From the NCBI GenBank assembly GCA_030685065.1, contig JAUXQH010000023.1, positions 38,300 through 102,299 of the forward strand: DNA of 64,000 nt, in the 5' to 3' direction. The stretch comes from Pseudomonadota bacterium (GTDB lineage: Bacteria; Myxococcota_A; UBA796; SXON01). Made by a program: the position numbers and the translations under genes. The notes under the pieces were generated by a model. That model saw nothing but the letters and a program-made list of their open reading frames with translations, was not told the DNA's origin and made no database searches. Shown here one piece after another: positions 16,608 to 27,913 of this stretch (positions are counted from its first letter, which is position 1; the number at the start of each line of letters is the position of its first letter).

Positions 16608-17839
16608 CCGAGATCCCCTGGGCCAAGCTTGGCATCCCCGAGAGCCTCCGCGCCGCCGTCGAGCCCGCGGCGCCGCGCTCCGTACGCCTCGCCGCGGCAA
16701 ACGCCGCGCTCCCCGCTGCCCCCGAGGCGCTCCTCGGCATGCTCTACGTGCTCGCGTGCGGAGAGGACCCCGAGGTCGGCGGCATCGCGCTCGCGAGCCT
16801 GAAGTCGATGCCCGGCCTGCTCGACGCGCTCTCGCAGCGTACCCACGCGAAGGTGCTTGAGCTCATCGCGACCACGCGGCCCGATCGCGCGTTGGATGAG
16901 CGGATCATGTTCATTCGCGGCGCGAACGACCGCACCGCGACGCTGATCGCCAGCCGGGCGGACGAGGCGCTGTGCGACATCATCGCGGAGAACCACGAGC
17001 GCCTCCTGCTCACGCCGCAGGTGATCGTCGCGCTGCACCAGAACCCGCGGTGCGCAGAGGGCCCGCTCGAGCGCGCCATCGCGTTCATGCGGATGCAGCA
17101 GAGCCTTCCGGAGCTTCCCCCCTCGCGCACGGCCGCGGTGGGGGACGCTGCGCGGCCCCCGGAGGTCGGGCCGTCCGCCCAGAGCGGGCCGAAGCCCGAG
17201 GCGCCCGTCTTCGACCTCGAGGCGGAGATCGAGGCGGCGCTCTCCGGTCGGGCCTCGCCTCACCTCGAACAGAAGACGAGGCTCGACCTCTTCAATCTCG
17301 ACGGGGTCGACGTCGGCAAGATCGGTCTCGAGGGCCTGGAGGGCTTCGTCTTCGACTTCAAGGACGACGACAACTTCAGCTTCGATCTCCTCGACGAAGG
17401 CGGGGAGACAGCCGAAGATCCGAACGTGAGGGCGAGCATCGAGAAGCGGATCGCCGCCATGAGCGTCGGCAAGAAGCTGAAGCTCGCCTACCTCGGCAAC
17501 AAGTCGGTGCGAAGCATCCTCATTCGCGACCGCAACAAGCTCGTCTCGGTCGCGGTCGTGAAGAGCGGCCGGCTCACCGACGCGGAGGTGCTTTCCCACG
17601 CGGGCAACCGCAACCTTCCGGACGATGTGCTGCGCGAGATCGCGACGAATCGTGAGTGGACCCGAAAGTACCCGGTGAAGGTCGCCCTCGTGAACAACCC
17701 GAAGTGCCCGCCGAGCGTCGCGGTTTCGTTGGTCACGCACCTCCAGATCAAGGATCTCACGACCTTGTCGCGCAACCGGAACGTGTCGAGCGTCGTGTTC
17801 ACCCTCGCCTCCAAGATGGCGAAGCAGAAGTCGAACTGA
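16604..17839 (+). CDS. Conserved hypothetical protein with HEAT/LRV-like helical repeats
   Basis: 411 residues; no signal peptide. The first ~170 and last ~130 residues are made of short helical units with recurring Asn-Pro/Asn-Arg turns (ALHQNPRC, HAGNRNLPDDVLREIA, LVNNPKCPPSVAVSLV, LSRNRNVSS), resembling leucine-rich-variant or HEAT-type repeats. An acidic, aromatic linker lies between (LDLFNLDGVDVGKIGLEGLEGFVFDFKDDDNF). Likely a scaffold or binding protein; function unknown. Translationally coupled to coaX by ATGA. Confidence 0.85.
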   Translation: MTEIPWAKLGIPESLRAAVEPAAPRSVRLAAANAALPAAPEALLGMLYVLACGEDPEVGGIALASLKSMPGLLDALSQRTHAKVLELIATTRPDRALDERIMFIRGANDRTATLIASRADEALCDIIAENHERLLLTPQVIVALHQNPRCAEGPLERAIAFMRMQQSLPELPPSRTAAVGDAARPPEVGPSAQSGPKPEAPVFDLEAEIEAALSGRASPHLEQKTRLDLFNLDGVDVGKIGLEGLEGFVFDFKDDDNFSFDLLDEGGETAEDPNVRASIEKRIAAMSVGKKLKLAYLGNKSVRSILIRDRNKLVSVAVVKSGRLTDAEVLSHAGNRNLPDDVLREIATNREWTRKYPVKVALVNNPKCPPSVAVSLVTHLQIKDLTTLSRNRNVSSVVFTLASKMAKQKSN

Positions 17840-17843
17840 ACAT

Positions 17844-19053
<1,210 letters not shown>

Positions 19054-19070
<17 letters not shown>

Positions 19071-21483
19071 CGCACTGAAGCTCGCGCTCGCGCCGGAAAC
19101 CGTGCTTCGGCGTGCGCTCGCGTTCGTCGTCACCTGCGTGGCCTGCGCGGCGCTGCTCACCAATTTTTCCTCCAGCGGCAACCTCGACCTGCGCGAGGGG
19201 GACGTCGCTCCGCACGACGTCATCGCGCCGCACGCGTTCCCGTTCGTCAACGTCGGCGTCACGGCCGAGCGGCAGCGGCTGGCGGAGGCGCAGGTGCCCC
19301 CGGTGTTCGACGCCGACCTCACGCTCTCCAAGCGCATCGAGAACCGGGTCTCCCAGGCCTACGACATGGCTCGGCGGCGTTGGGAAGCCGCGACCTTGTC
19401 GGGGCCCCGCGGCGCGGCGCCGTCCTCCTCCGCCATGGCCGGCATCCTGGCCGACTTCACGTCCGCGCTCGAGCTCCCGATCCACCCCACGGATCTGGAC
19501 GCCATCGCCGTCGCGGGCTTTTCCCCCCAGGTCGAGGAGCTCACGATCGAGCTGCTCGGCGTCGCGATGCGGCGCAACATCATCCAGGACCGTACGTCGC
19601 TGCCCGAGCCGCAGCGGCCGATCACCGTGGTGAACCTGTTCGGGGATGTGCGCGAGGAGTCGATCCTCGAGGACTACAGCCTCATCCGTACTCCGGACGA
19701 GGCGCGTCAGGCGGTGACGCTGCACGTGCTCGAGCGGTACGCGGCCGCGCGCGACGCAGCGGTGATCGCCGCCGCCGCCAACATCGCTCGGGCCGCCGTC
19801 CGCACGAACTTCAGCCACAACCCCGAGCTCACGGAGGAGCGAAAGGCGACGGCCCGCGCCGCGGTAGGGGCTGTCGAGGTCGAGGTCCGGAGGGGCACGC
19901 GCGTCGTCGCCACGGGGGACGTGCTCAGCGCCGCGCAGGAGCAGATGTTGACGGCGATGCACCGCGCGAACGCCCAGGCGGGCGGCCTCGGCGGCTTCAT
20001 GAGCTGGTTGGCGTTCGTGGCGGCCGTCATCGGCGTCACGCTCGCCTTCGCGCAGTCCACCATCCGCAAGTTCGCCTCTCGTACCCGCGACCGCGAGGCG
20101 CTCGGCTTCGCGCTGCTGCTGGTGCTCGCGTTCGGTCGGCTCCTGTCGTCGACCGCGGCGCTCATCACCCTGCCGACGCTCGTGGATCCCGAGCTGCTCG
20201 CGCTCCTCGTGCCGGTGGCCGGCGGCGCCATGCTCGTCCGCATCCTGGTGAACAGCGAGAGCGCCCTGATCTGGTCCCTCGTGGCGTCGCTGCTCTCCGG
20301 CGTCCTCATGGACGCCTCGCCGCTGTTGATGGCCTGGTACGTCGTGACGGCGCTCGTGGCGACCACCGCCGTCGGCCCTGCGCGCGAGCGGCTCGTCGTC
20401 TTGCGGGCGGGACTCTGGTGTGGGCTCTCGGGGGCCGCATTCGCCCTGATCGTGGGAGCGCTGCGCGCGCAGGACCCGACGGGAGATGATCCGTTCACGC
20501 TCATGTCCGCGGTCACGGCATTCGTCGTGGCCCTCGGTGCGGGCCTGCTCAACGCGGTGCTCGCGCTCGGCATGGTCCCCGCCTTCGAGCTGTTCGGCTT
20601 CGTGACCGACTACAAGCTCCTCGAGCTCGCGAGCCTCAACCACCCGCTGCTGCGCCAGCTCATGCTCCGCGCGCCCGGCACCTACCATCACAGCGTGATC
20701 GTCGGCACTCTCTCCGAGGCCGCCTGCGAGACCATCGGCGCCAACGCGTTGCTCGCCCGCGTCGCCTGCTACTTCCACGACATCGGCAAGGGCCTCAAGC
20801 CGCAGTACTTCATCGAGAACCAGCGCGACACGGGCAACCGGCACGATCGCCTGTCACCCGAGGCTTCGGCGGCCGTCATCATCAACCACGTGCGCGAGGG
20901 CGGCGTGCTGGCGCTCCAGCACCAGCTGCCGCGACCGATCGTCGACAACATCTACATGCACCACGGCACGGGGCTCATCCAGTATTTCTACGCGCGGGCC
21001 AAGGAGAACGCGGGCGCCGACGAGGTCGTGGACGAGCGTATTTTCCGGTATCCGGGGCCGAAGCCGGACTCGCGCGAGGCCGGCATCATCATGCTGGCCG
21101 ACAAGGTCGAGGCCGCCTGTCGCACGATCCGTGAGCCCAACGAAGAGCGCATCCGCGCGATGATCCAGCAGATCATCAACAGCGTCATGACCGACGGCCA
21201 GCTCGAGAACTGCCCGCTGACCCTCCGCGAGCTCTATCAGATCGCCGACACGTTCACGACGGTGCTGCTCGGCATCTACCACCACCGCATCGAGTACCCG
21301 GCCACGCGGGAGATCTCCTCCGGGAAGGGGCGTTTTGTCCCCATTCCGAAACAGGGCACCATCACCCTGGAGATCATGAACCCGCTCAAGTCCTCGCCCC
21401 CGCCCTTCGGCAGCCTCCTGGCCTCTCCGCCCGCGCCGCACGCCGACGACACTCCCCTCCCACGCCGCGTGGACGAGTCCTGA
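19054..21483 (+). CDS. 7TM-HD phosphohydrolase (PgpH-like)
   Basis: 809 residues from the GTG at 19054, which has a GGGGGGGAG Shine-Dalgarno and overlaps the phoH end. Order: one N-terminal membrane helix, an extracytoplasmic 7TMR-HDED domain (~35-330), a block of about seven membrane segments (~345-550), then a cytoplasmic HD domain with YHHSVIVGTLSE, YFHDIGKGLKP, IINHVREGG and MHHGTGL. PgpH members hydrolyse cyclic di-AMP; whether this organism makes c-di-AMP is not shown here. The C-terminal ~40 residues are Pro/Ser-rich. Gene order phoH-HD-ybeY is widespread. Confidence 0.93.
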
Positions 21484-21972
21484 ATGCCCGTTTCCGTGAG
21501 CAAGGAAGGGGTCAAGCACCCCCTCCGCCCCGTGTCCGCCGACGCCCGCGCCCTGCTCAAGCATCTCGGGATGCCGAAGGCGGAGCTGTCCATCCTGTTG
21601 TGTGACGATGCCTTCATCCGCGACCTGAACGCCCAGTGGCGTCAAAAGGACGAGCCGACCGACGTGCTGTCGTTCGCGATGGGGGAGGGCGAGGCCGCCG
21701 AGGTCAACCCGGATCTGCTCGGCGACATCGTGATCTCCGTGGAGACAGCCGCGCGCCAGGGCGCCGCGCTCGGGCTCACGCTCGACCAGGAGGTCCGCGT
21801 GCTCCTGGTGCACGGGCTCCTCCACCTCCTCGGCTACGACCACGTCGATCCAGCCGACGCGCCCGAGATGCAGGCCCGGGAGGCCGAGCTGCTCACCGTG
21901 CTCGGGGGCGGCACGGGGCTCGTGGATCGCGCCGCGGCCGCCGGGGTGGTTCAGGGCGACAGCGCGGGATAG
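21484..21972 (+). CDS. ybeY: Endoribonuclease YbeY (rRNA maturation factor)
   Basis: 162 residues with the zinc signature HGLLHLLGYDH and the upstream LNAQWRQKDEPTDVLSFAM (the UPF0054 hallmark LN..yR..d.pTDVLSF). Acts in 16S rRNA 3'-end processing and ribosome quality control. It immediately follows the HD gene with no spacing. A short Gly/Ala tail extends beyond the usual end. Confidence 0.97.
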   Translation: MPVSVSKEGVKHPLRPVSADARALLKHLGMPKAELSILLCDDAFIRDLNAQWRQKDEPTDVLSFAMGEGEAAEVNPDLLGDIVISVETAARQGAALGLTLDQEVRVLLVHGLLHLLGYDHVDPADAPEMQAREAELLTVLGGGTGLVDRAAAAGVVQGDSAG

Positions 21973-21982
21973 GGCGCCCCCC

Positions 21983-23120
21983 ATGGCCAGCATCGTCGAT
22001 CTTCCCGCCCTCGCATCCTCCCTCCGTGAGCGCCTCGTGTCGCTCCGGGGGCATCTTTGACGTAGATGGGAAGCTCGAGCAGATCGCCGATATCGACCGT
22101 CAGGCCTCCATCCCCGAATTCTGGAACGACGCCGTCCGCGCGCGCGAGGTCCTGAAGAAGAAGACCCAGATGGAGAAGGGCGTGCGCCTTTTCCAGGAGT
22201 CGTGGGGCCGCCTCGAAGACGCCGAGACCTACCTGGAGCTCGCGGACGAGGCTGGGGATCCGAGCATCGCACAGGAGGCGAACGTTGCCCTGGAGCGGCT
22301 CGAGGGCGAGCTGCGCGCGATGGAGATCCGTCGCATGTTGGGGGAGGAGAGCGACGAGGCCGGAGCCATCCTCGAGGTCAACGCCGGCGCCGGCGGCACG
22401 GACGCCGCGGATTGGGCCGACATGCTCAAGCGCATGTACCTGCGCTGGGCCGACCGCATGGGGTTCAAGGTCAAGATCATCGACGAGCAGCTGCACGAAG
22501 AGGCGGGGATCCGCTCGTGCACGCTCGAGATCGAGGGCGATTACGCCTACGGCTACCTCAAGGGCGAGATCGGCGTACACCGCCTCGTCCGGATCAGCCC
22601 GTTCGACTCGAATGCGCGTCGGCACACCGCCTTCGCCTCGGTGGCCGCGTATCCGGACATCGAGGAGGACATCGAGGTGGTGATCCTGGAGAAGGACCTC
22701 CGGATCGACACCTTCCGCTCGGGCGGCCCGGGCGGGCAGAGCGTCAACACGACCGACTCCGCGGTGCGCATCGTGCACAACCCGACCGGGATCGTGGTCC
22801 AGTGCCAGAACGAGAAGTCGCAGCTCAAGAATCGCTCGACGGCGATGAAGATGCTTCGCGTCAAGCTCTACCAGCTGGAGCTCGAGCGGCGGCAGTCCGA
22901 GCGGGACCTGGTGAACGCGACGAAGAAGAAGATCGAGTGGGGAAGCCAGATCCGCAGCTACGTCCTCCAGCCGTACCGCCTCGTGAAGGACGTGCGTACC
23001 GGCATGGAGACGGGGGACACCGACTCGTTCCTCGACGGCCGCCTGCTCCCCTTCATGGAGCAGTACCTGGTCGCCCGCGCGAACGGCACGCTCGGAGAGG
23101 GCGGGTCAGCGGACGAGTAG
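21983..23120 (+). CDS. prfB: Peptide chain release factor 2, expressed by programmed +1 frameshift
   Basis: Reads stop codons UGA and UAA. Frame one runs from ATG 21983 for 25 codons ([20 protein letters not shown]...) to an in-frame TGA at 22058-22060. Decoding then resumes at GAC 22059 in the +1 frame to 23120, giving about 378 residues. The body has the RF2 stop-recognition tripeptide in [11 protein letters not shown] and the catalytic GGQ in [12 protein letters not shown]. The shift gives RF2 autoregulation: low RF2 pauses at UGA and permits shifting. Conventional annotation would split or truncate this gene. Confidence 0.96.
22046..22061 (+). promoter_or_regulatory. RF2 programmed +1 frameshift site
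   Basis: CTTTGAC at 22055-22061 is the exact slippery heptamer known from prfB. A purine-rich CGGGGGC (22046-22052) lies just upstream as the internal Shine-Dalgarno-like stimulator. The following frame encodes the full RF2 body. Confidence 0.95.
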
Positions 23121-23206
23121 GAGCGCTTCTCCCGAACGCTCCTGGGGCGCGGCTGCACGCGCGGCACGGCTCTTGCTCGGGCTATGGTTCGAGCCCCGGA
23201 GCCTCC

Positions 23207-23776
23207 ATGTCGCGCCTTTTTTGTCTCGCCCCGTTCCTATGGATTCCCGGCTGCGGCCTCCTGCACTCGGGGGGCGTGGGCAGCACCGGCAGTGGCGCAG
23301 GGACTTGCGACGGCGAGAGCATGCTCTACACCTCCGCGGTCGACGTGGGCGAGCTCGTTCCCCGGGGCTGCCACTACCTGATCACCGCCGCCGACGCGGA
23401 GGAGACAGTGCGGTTGATCGTCGACTCCGTGGCGTTCGCCGACGTGGCGAGCGAAGGGTCGGCGTCGGCGGTCTACACCCTCCCTGACGCGGGCGTGCGG
23501 CTCGAGGTCGAGGTCGGCTGTCAGCTGAACGGCGAGTACTGCACGGATGACGTGAGCGCCACGCCGGGCGTCTTCGGTGTCTACGAGGCGACGGCCGGCA
23601 CCCTGACGGTGAGCGCGACGCGGGACGAGGAGAGCTACACGGAGGAGGGGGGCTACGACGCGTACGCGACGGTGACGCTCGAGGGGGTGACGCTCGAAGA
23701 CGACGACGGCAACGTCGTCACCATCGACGCCCTGACGTGGGAGGAGGTCCGCCTCTACACCCCGATGCTCGGATGA
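23207..23776 (+). CDS. Predicted lipoprotein, paralogue of the next gene
   Basis: 189 residues from the ATG at 23207. MSRLFCLAPFLWIPGCGLLH reads as a lipoprotein signal with lipidation at the Cys of IPGC. The mature part is acidic and beta-rich with two Cys pairs. The core GCHYLITAADAEETVRLIVD...AFADVAS...AVYTLPDAGVRLEVEVGC aligns closely with the following gene, indicating tandem duplication. No family recognised. Downstream of prfB; the stop overlaps the start of the paralogue (ATGA). Confidence 0.8.
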   Translation: MSRLFCLAPFLWIPGCGLLHSGGVGSTGSGAGTCDGESMLYTSAVDVGELVPRGCHYLITAADAEETVRLIVDSVAFADVASEGSASAVYTLPDAGVRLEVEVGCQLNGEYCTDDVSATPGVFGVYEATAGTLTVSATRDEESYTEEGGYDAYATVTLEGVTLEDDDGNVVTIDALTWEEVRLYTPMLG

Positions 23777-24297
23777 ACGCCGTGACGCTTGCGATGCTGC
23801 TGCTCGTCGGTTGCTCGAGCCCGTCGCAGATCTTCAAGGAGGACATCGGCGACAGCGGGATGTCCTGTGGCTCGGGTTCAGAGGAGCCCCTGTCCAGCGG
23901 GTTCGCGGGGGGCCTCGATCCCGAAGGCTGCCGCTACACGGTCGCCGCCACCGACGCGAAGGGCACGGTTCAGCTCCTCCTCGACGTGCCGGCGTTCGCT
24001 GACGCCGCTGCCGGGAACCCCGTGTCCGTCGTGTACACGCTCCCTGACGACGTTGTCCGCCTCGAGGTCGACGTTGGGTGCGGCCTCTCCGCGGGCTGGT
24101 GCGGCGACGACGAGGCGAGTGGATTCGTGGCGCGGACGTACACCCCGACGTCCGGCTCCGTCTCGGTCGAGTCCACCCCCGATGGCGACGAGGCCGACGC
24201 TGTCGTCGTGTTCACCGACGTGAACCTCGTCGACGAGTATGGGGAGACGGCGATCGTCGACACCACCTGGGGCGTCCGGCTGTACGCGGCCGAGTAG
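23773..24297 (+). CDS. Predicted lipoprotein, tandem paralogue
   Basis: 174 residues from the ATG at 23773, overlapping the preceding stop. MNAVTLAMLLLVGCSSPSQI carries a lipobox (LVGC). GCRYTVAATDAKGTVQLLLDVP..FADAA...VVYTLPDDVVRLEVDVGC parallels the preceding protein with conserved Cys spacing. Likely a small outer-membrane or periplasmic beta domain. Function unknown. lysS follows after 59 bp. Confidence 0.8.
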   Translation: MNAVTLAMLLLVGCSSPSQIFKEDIGDSGMSCGSGSEEPLSSGFAGGLDPEGCRYTVAATDAKGTVQLLLDVPAFADAAAGNPVSVVYTLPDDVVRLEVDVGCGLSAGWCGDDEASGFVARTYTPTSGSVSVESTPDGDEADAVVVFTDVNLVDEYGETAIVDTTWGVRLYAAE

Positions 24298-24356
24298 GCG
24301 CCTTGCACCGGCGCCTGGTTCCATCGGACGGGGCGCCGCGTTAGACCGCGCCCGCC

Positions 24357-25829
24357 ATGTACACCTTCGATCCCGAACGCCTCGAAAAGGTCCACGCGCT
24401 GGAAGCCGACGGCGTCCGCACGTACCCCTCCGCCTCGCCCGTTTCCCACACGTCGCTCGCCGTGCGCACCGCGGCCGAGGGCCAGCCGGACGACGCCCTG
24501 GTGGGCCTCGGTCGCTTCGTGCTCGCCGGGCGGCTCCTCTTCAAGAACGAGATGGGCAAGGCCGGGTTCGGCCGCCTGCTCGATCGTGACGGGCGCGTGC
24601 AGGTGTACGTGAAGAAGGACGAGGTGGGCGAGCCCGCGTTCGCCCTCTGGAAGAAGCTCGATCTCGGGGACATCGTGCACGTCGAAGGCACGCTGATGCG
24701 CACGCGCACGGGCGAGCTCACCGTCAAGGCCGAGTCGATCCGGCTCCTGACCAAGTGCATCGCGTCGTTGCCCGACAAGTTTCACGGCATCGCCGATCCC
24801 GAGCTGCGCCAGCGCCAGCGCTACCTCGACCTCTTCATGAACGACGAGACCCGCGAGACCTTCCAGCGTCGCTCGCGTATCGTTAGGTACATCCGGAACT
24901 TCTTCGAGGCGCGCGACTATCTCGAGGTCGAGACCCCGATGATGCACCCCATCCCCGGGGGGGCCACCGCGCGGCCGTTCGTCACGCATCACAACGCGCT
25001 CGACACCGAGCTTTTCCTGCGCATCGCGCCGGAGCTGTACCTCAAGCGCCTCGTGGTGGGCGGGTTCGAGCGCGTGTTCGAGATCAACCGGAACTTCCGG
25101 AACGAGGGCATCGACTCGACGCACAACCCCGAGTTCACGATGCTCGAGTGGTACCAGGCGCACGCCACCTGGCGGGACCTGGTCGACATGACCGAGGAGA
25201 TGTTGGCCGGCTGCGCCCAGGCGGTGTGTGGCACGACCGAGATCACCTACCAGGGCCAGGCGATCTCGCTGGCCGCGCCCTTCCGGCGGGTTGGCTACGA
25301 CGACCTCGTGGCCGAGGCCACCGGGCTCTCCATGGCGGAGATCCGCGACCCTTCCACCCTCCGCGCGTGGTGGATCGAGCGCCACGGGGACGACGGCAAG
25401 GTCCCGAGGACCATCGGGCGCCTCTGGGAGGCCGTGTTCGACGAGCACGTCGAGAAGGGGCTGATCCAGCCCACGTTCGTGACCCGGTTCCCCATCGAGA
25501 TCTCGCCGCTCGCCCGCCGAAACGATCAAGAGCCCGACATCGCCGATCGGTTCGAGCTGTTCATCGCCGGGCGGGAGATCTCCAACGGCTTCACCGAGCT
25601 GAACGACCCGGTGGATCAAGCCGGCCGCTTCGAGGCGCAAGTGAAGAGCCGCACGGCCGGTGACCAGGAGGCCATGCATTTTGACGAGGACTACGTCCGC
25701 GCGCTCACCTTCGGCCTCCCGCCGACCGCGGGGGAGGGCCTCGGCATCGACCGCCTCGTCATGTTGCTGACAGACTCGGCCAGCATCCGCGACGTGATCC
25801 TGTTCCCGACGCTGCGGCCGCGCGCGTAG
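24357..25829 (+). CDS. lysS: Lysyl-tRNA synthetase, class II
   Basis: 490 residues. The N-terminal OB-fold anticodon-binding domain (~50-150: GRFVLAGRLLF...GKAGFGRLLDRDG) precedes the class II core. Motif 1 lies around YLEVETPMMHPIPGGATARPF, motif 2 around RVFEINRNFRNEGIDSTHNPEFTMLEWY, and motif 3 is GEGLGIDRLVMLLTDS. Charges tRNA-Lys. Length is typical of bacterial LysS. Confidence 0.97.
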   Translation: MYTFDPERLEKVHALEADGVRTYPSASPVSHTSLAVRTAAEGQPDDALVGLGRFVLAGRLLFKNEMGKAGFGRLLDRDGRVQVYVKKDEVGEPAFALWKKLDLGDIVHVEGTLMRTRTGELTVKAESIRLLTKCIASLPDKFHGIADPELRQRQRYLDLFMNDETRETFQRRSRIVRYIRNFFEARDYLEVETPMMHPIPGGATARPFVTHHNALDTELFLRIAPELYLKRLVVGGFERVFEINRNFRNEGIDSTHNPEFTMLEWYQAHATWRDLVDMTEEMLAGCAQAVCGTTEITYQGQAISLAAPFRRVGYDDLVAEATGLSMAEIRDPSTLRAWWIERHGDDGKVPRTIGRLWEAVFDEHVEKGLIQPTFVTRFPIEISPLARRNDQEPDIADRFELFIAGREISNGFTELNDPVDQAGRFEAQVKSRTAGDQEAMHFDEDYVRALTFGLPPTAGEGLGIDRLVMLLTDSASIRDVILFPTLRPRA

Positions 25830-25928
25830 CGCGAGAGCCCTCGGTCCCGGTCACGAATTCCCTCCAATGCGCCCGGACGCCGAGGGCGCCCCCCTCGCTG
25901 CCCGCGCACCGGTTAGGCCCCGCCTCGC

Positions 25929-27233
25929 ATGAACTTCCCCCTGCTCATCGCGTGGTCGCACCTTCGGTCGCGTCGTCAGGACGCGGGTGTGAGCATGATC
26001 GCCGTCCTCTCGGTGCTCGGCGTGACCCTCGGCGTGCAGATGCTGATCATCGTCCTCTCCGTCATGGCGGGCTTCGAGTTCGACCTGCGTGACAAGATCC
26101 TGGGCAGCAACGCGCATCTCGTGGTGCTCGAGTACGGCGGCCCCATCGAGGATCCGGCGATGGTCGTGCAGAAGGTGCAGGCGGTGGATGGCGTCGTCGC
26201 CGCGGCGCCGTTCGTCTACACGGAGGTCATGCTCCGCAGCGCCTACGCGACCTCGGGCGGGATCCTCAAGGGCATCGATCCGGTGCAGACCCCCAGGGTC
26301 ACCGATGTCGCGAGCGACATCAAGGTCGGCCCGGGGGGCATGTTGGCCACCCTCGAAGACAAGCAGGCCGTGCTGGCCGGGCTCGGAAAGCCGGCGGTCG
26401 CCATCGCCCAGGACGTGACCGACACCGAAGATCTCCCGGGCATGCTGCTCGGCGAGGGCCTCGCGGACCAGCTCAAGGTCTACCCCGGGGATCGCGTGTG
26501 GGTCATCAACCCCATCGGCGGCGGCGCCGGACCGTTCGGGGTTCCCATCCCCATCACGAAGACCTTCCGGGTGGCCGGCATCTTCTACACGGGCATGTAC
26601 GAGTACGACACGAAGTGGAGCTACGTCACGATTCCCGACGCTCAAGCGTTCTTGTCGCTCGACGGCGTCGTGACCGGCGTGGAAGCGCGCGTCGAGATGG
26701 ATCGCCTGTACGACGTGGGGCTGGTGAGCAAGGCCATCGAGGAGGCGCTGACCTACCCCTACTTCACCAAGAACTGGCTCCAGATGAACTCGGCCCTCTT
26801 CTCCGCGCTGAAGCTGGAGAAATATGTGATGGGCCTCATCCTCGCGCAGATCATCACGGTCGCGGCGGTCGGCATCGTCACCAACCTCATCGTGATGGTG
26901 ATCACGCGCGCTCGCGAGATCTCCATCCTCAAGGCCATGGGTGCGAGCCGCTCGGCGATCCAGCTGATCTTCGTGCTGGAGGGCGTGATCGTCGGGGTCG
27001 TTGGTACATGCCTAGGGACGATTCTTGGGTTAGCTGGCTGCGCCGCCCTCGATCGCTACCAGTTCCCTCTGGACACCAACGTGTACTACCTCGACTCGCT
27101 GCCAGTGGTGGTAGAGCCCGCCACAGTGGTAACCGTCGTCGTGGGGGCCCTCGTCACCTGCTTCCTCGCGACGTTGTACCCCGCCTTCCGCGCCGCTTCG
27201 ATCGATCCGGTCGAAGGGCTGCGGTACGAGTGA
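25929..27233 (+). CDS. Lipoprotein-releasing ABC transporter permease (LolC/LolE family)
   Basis: 434 residues with an N-terminal membrane helix (AVLSVLGVTLGVQMLIIVLSVMAGF), a large periplasmic MacB-like domain (~60-280) and three C-terminal helices ending in the FtsX domain (ITRAREISILKAMGASRSAIQLIFVLEGVIVGVVG). Only one permease gene is present next to lolD, so the transporter is probably a homodimer or LolF-type rather than LolCE. Extracts lipoproteins from the inner membrane for transfer to LolA. The TGATG overlap with lolD indicates coupling. Confidence 0.93.
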   Translation: MNFPLLIAWSHLRSRRQDAGVSMIAVLSVLGVTLGVQMLIIVLSVMAGFEFDLRDKILGSNAHLVVLEYGGPIEDPAMVVQKVQAVDGVVAAAPFVYTEVMLRSAYATSGGILKGIDPVQTPRVTDVASDIKVGPGGMLATLEDKQAVLAGLGKPAVAIAQDVTDTEDLPGMLLGEGLADQLKVYPGDRVWVINPIGGGAGPFGVPIPITKTFRVAGIFYTGMYEYDTKWSYVTIPDAQAFLSLDGVVTGVEARVEMDRLYDVGLVSKAIEEALTYPYFTKNWLQMNSALFSALKLEKYVMGLILAQIITVAAVGIVTNLIVMVITRAREISILKAMGASRSAIQLIFVLEGVIVGVVGTCLGTILGLAGCAALDRYQFPLDTNVYYLDSLPVVVEPATVVTVVVGALVTCFLATLYPAFRAASIDPVEGLRYE

Positions 27234-27913
27234 TGGGAGTCGCGATCGAGATCCGTGGGTTGAGTCGCCACTTCCAGAAGGGAGGGCAACGCATCGACGT
27301 GCTCCGCGGCGCGGACCTCGACCTCGCGCCGGGGGACAGCGTGGCGCTTCTCGGGCAGTCGGGCTCCGGGAAGTCGACCTTCCTCCACATCCTCGGCGCG
27401 CTCGAGCCGCCCTCCGCGGGAGAAGTCAAGGTGGACGGTCGTGCGCTCCACAGCCGCCCGCTCAAGGAGATCGACGCCTACCGCAACCGCCAGGTGGGCT
27501 TCGTGTTCCAATTCCACCACCTCCTGCCGGACCACTCGGCGGTCGACAACGTCGCGATGCCGGCGATCATCGGCGGCATGCCGTCGCAAGATGCGCGCGC
27601 GCGGGCCCGGACGCGCCTCGCCCAGGTCGGCCTCGGCCATCGGCTCACGCACAAGCCCGGGGAGCTCTCGGGCGGCGAGCAGCAGCGCGTCGCGCTCGCG
27701 CGGGCGCTCCTCCTGGAGCCGGGCCTCCTCCTGGCGGACGAGCCGACCGGCAACCTCGACCCTTCGACCGCGGCCGATGTCCTCGATCTCCTGCTCGATC
27801 TCAACCGCGACCGCCGCGCCACCCTCGTGGTGGTGACCCACTCCGCCGAGCTGGCGGCCCGGTTCCCGCGTCGCCTGCGCCTCGTCGATGGGCGCTTTCA
27901 GGAGGCTGCGTGA
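27233..27913 (+). CDS. lolD: LolD ABC-transporter ATPase
   Basis: 226 residues from the ATG at 27233. Walker A GQSGSGKST, Q-loop FVFQFHHLLPDHSAVDN, ABC signature ELSGGEQQRVALARAL, Walker B LLLADEPTGNLD and the H-loop VVTHSAEL. The FQFHHLLP sequence is characteristic of LolD. Powers lipoprotein release with the adjacent permease. Ends in a GTGA overlap with bamA. Confidence 0.96.
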   Translation: MGVAIEIRGLSRHFQKGGQRIDVLRGADLDLAPGDSVALLGQSGSGKSTFLHILGALEPPSAGEVKVDGRALHSRPLKEIDAYRNRQVGFVFQFHHLLPDHSAVDNVAMPAIIGGMPSQDARARARTRLAQVGLGHRLTHKPGELSGGEQQRVALARALLLEPGLLLADEPTGNLDPSTAADVLDLLLDLNRDRRATLVVVTHSAELAARFPRRLRLVDGRFQEAA

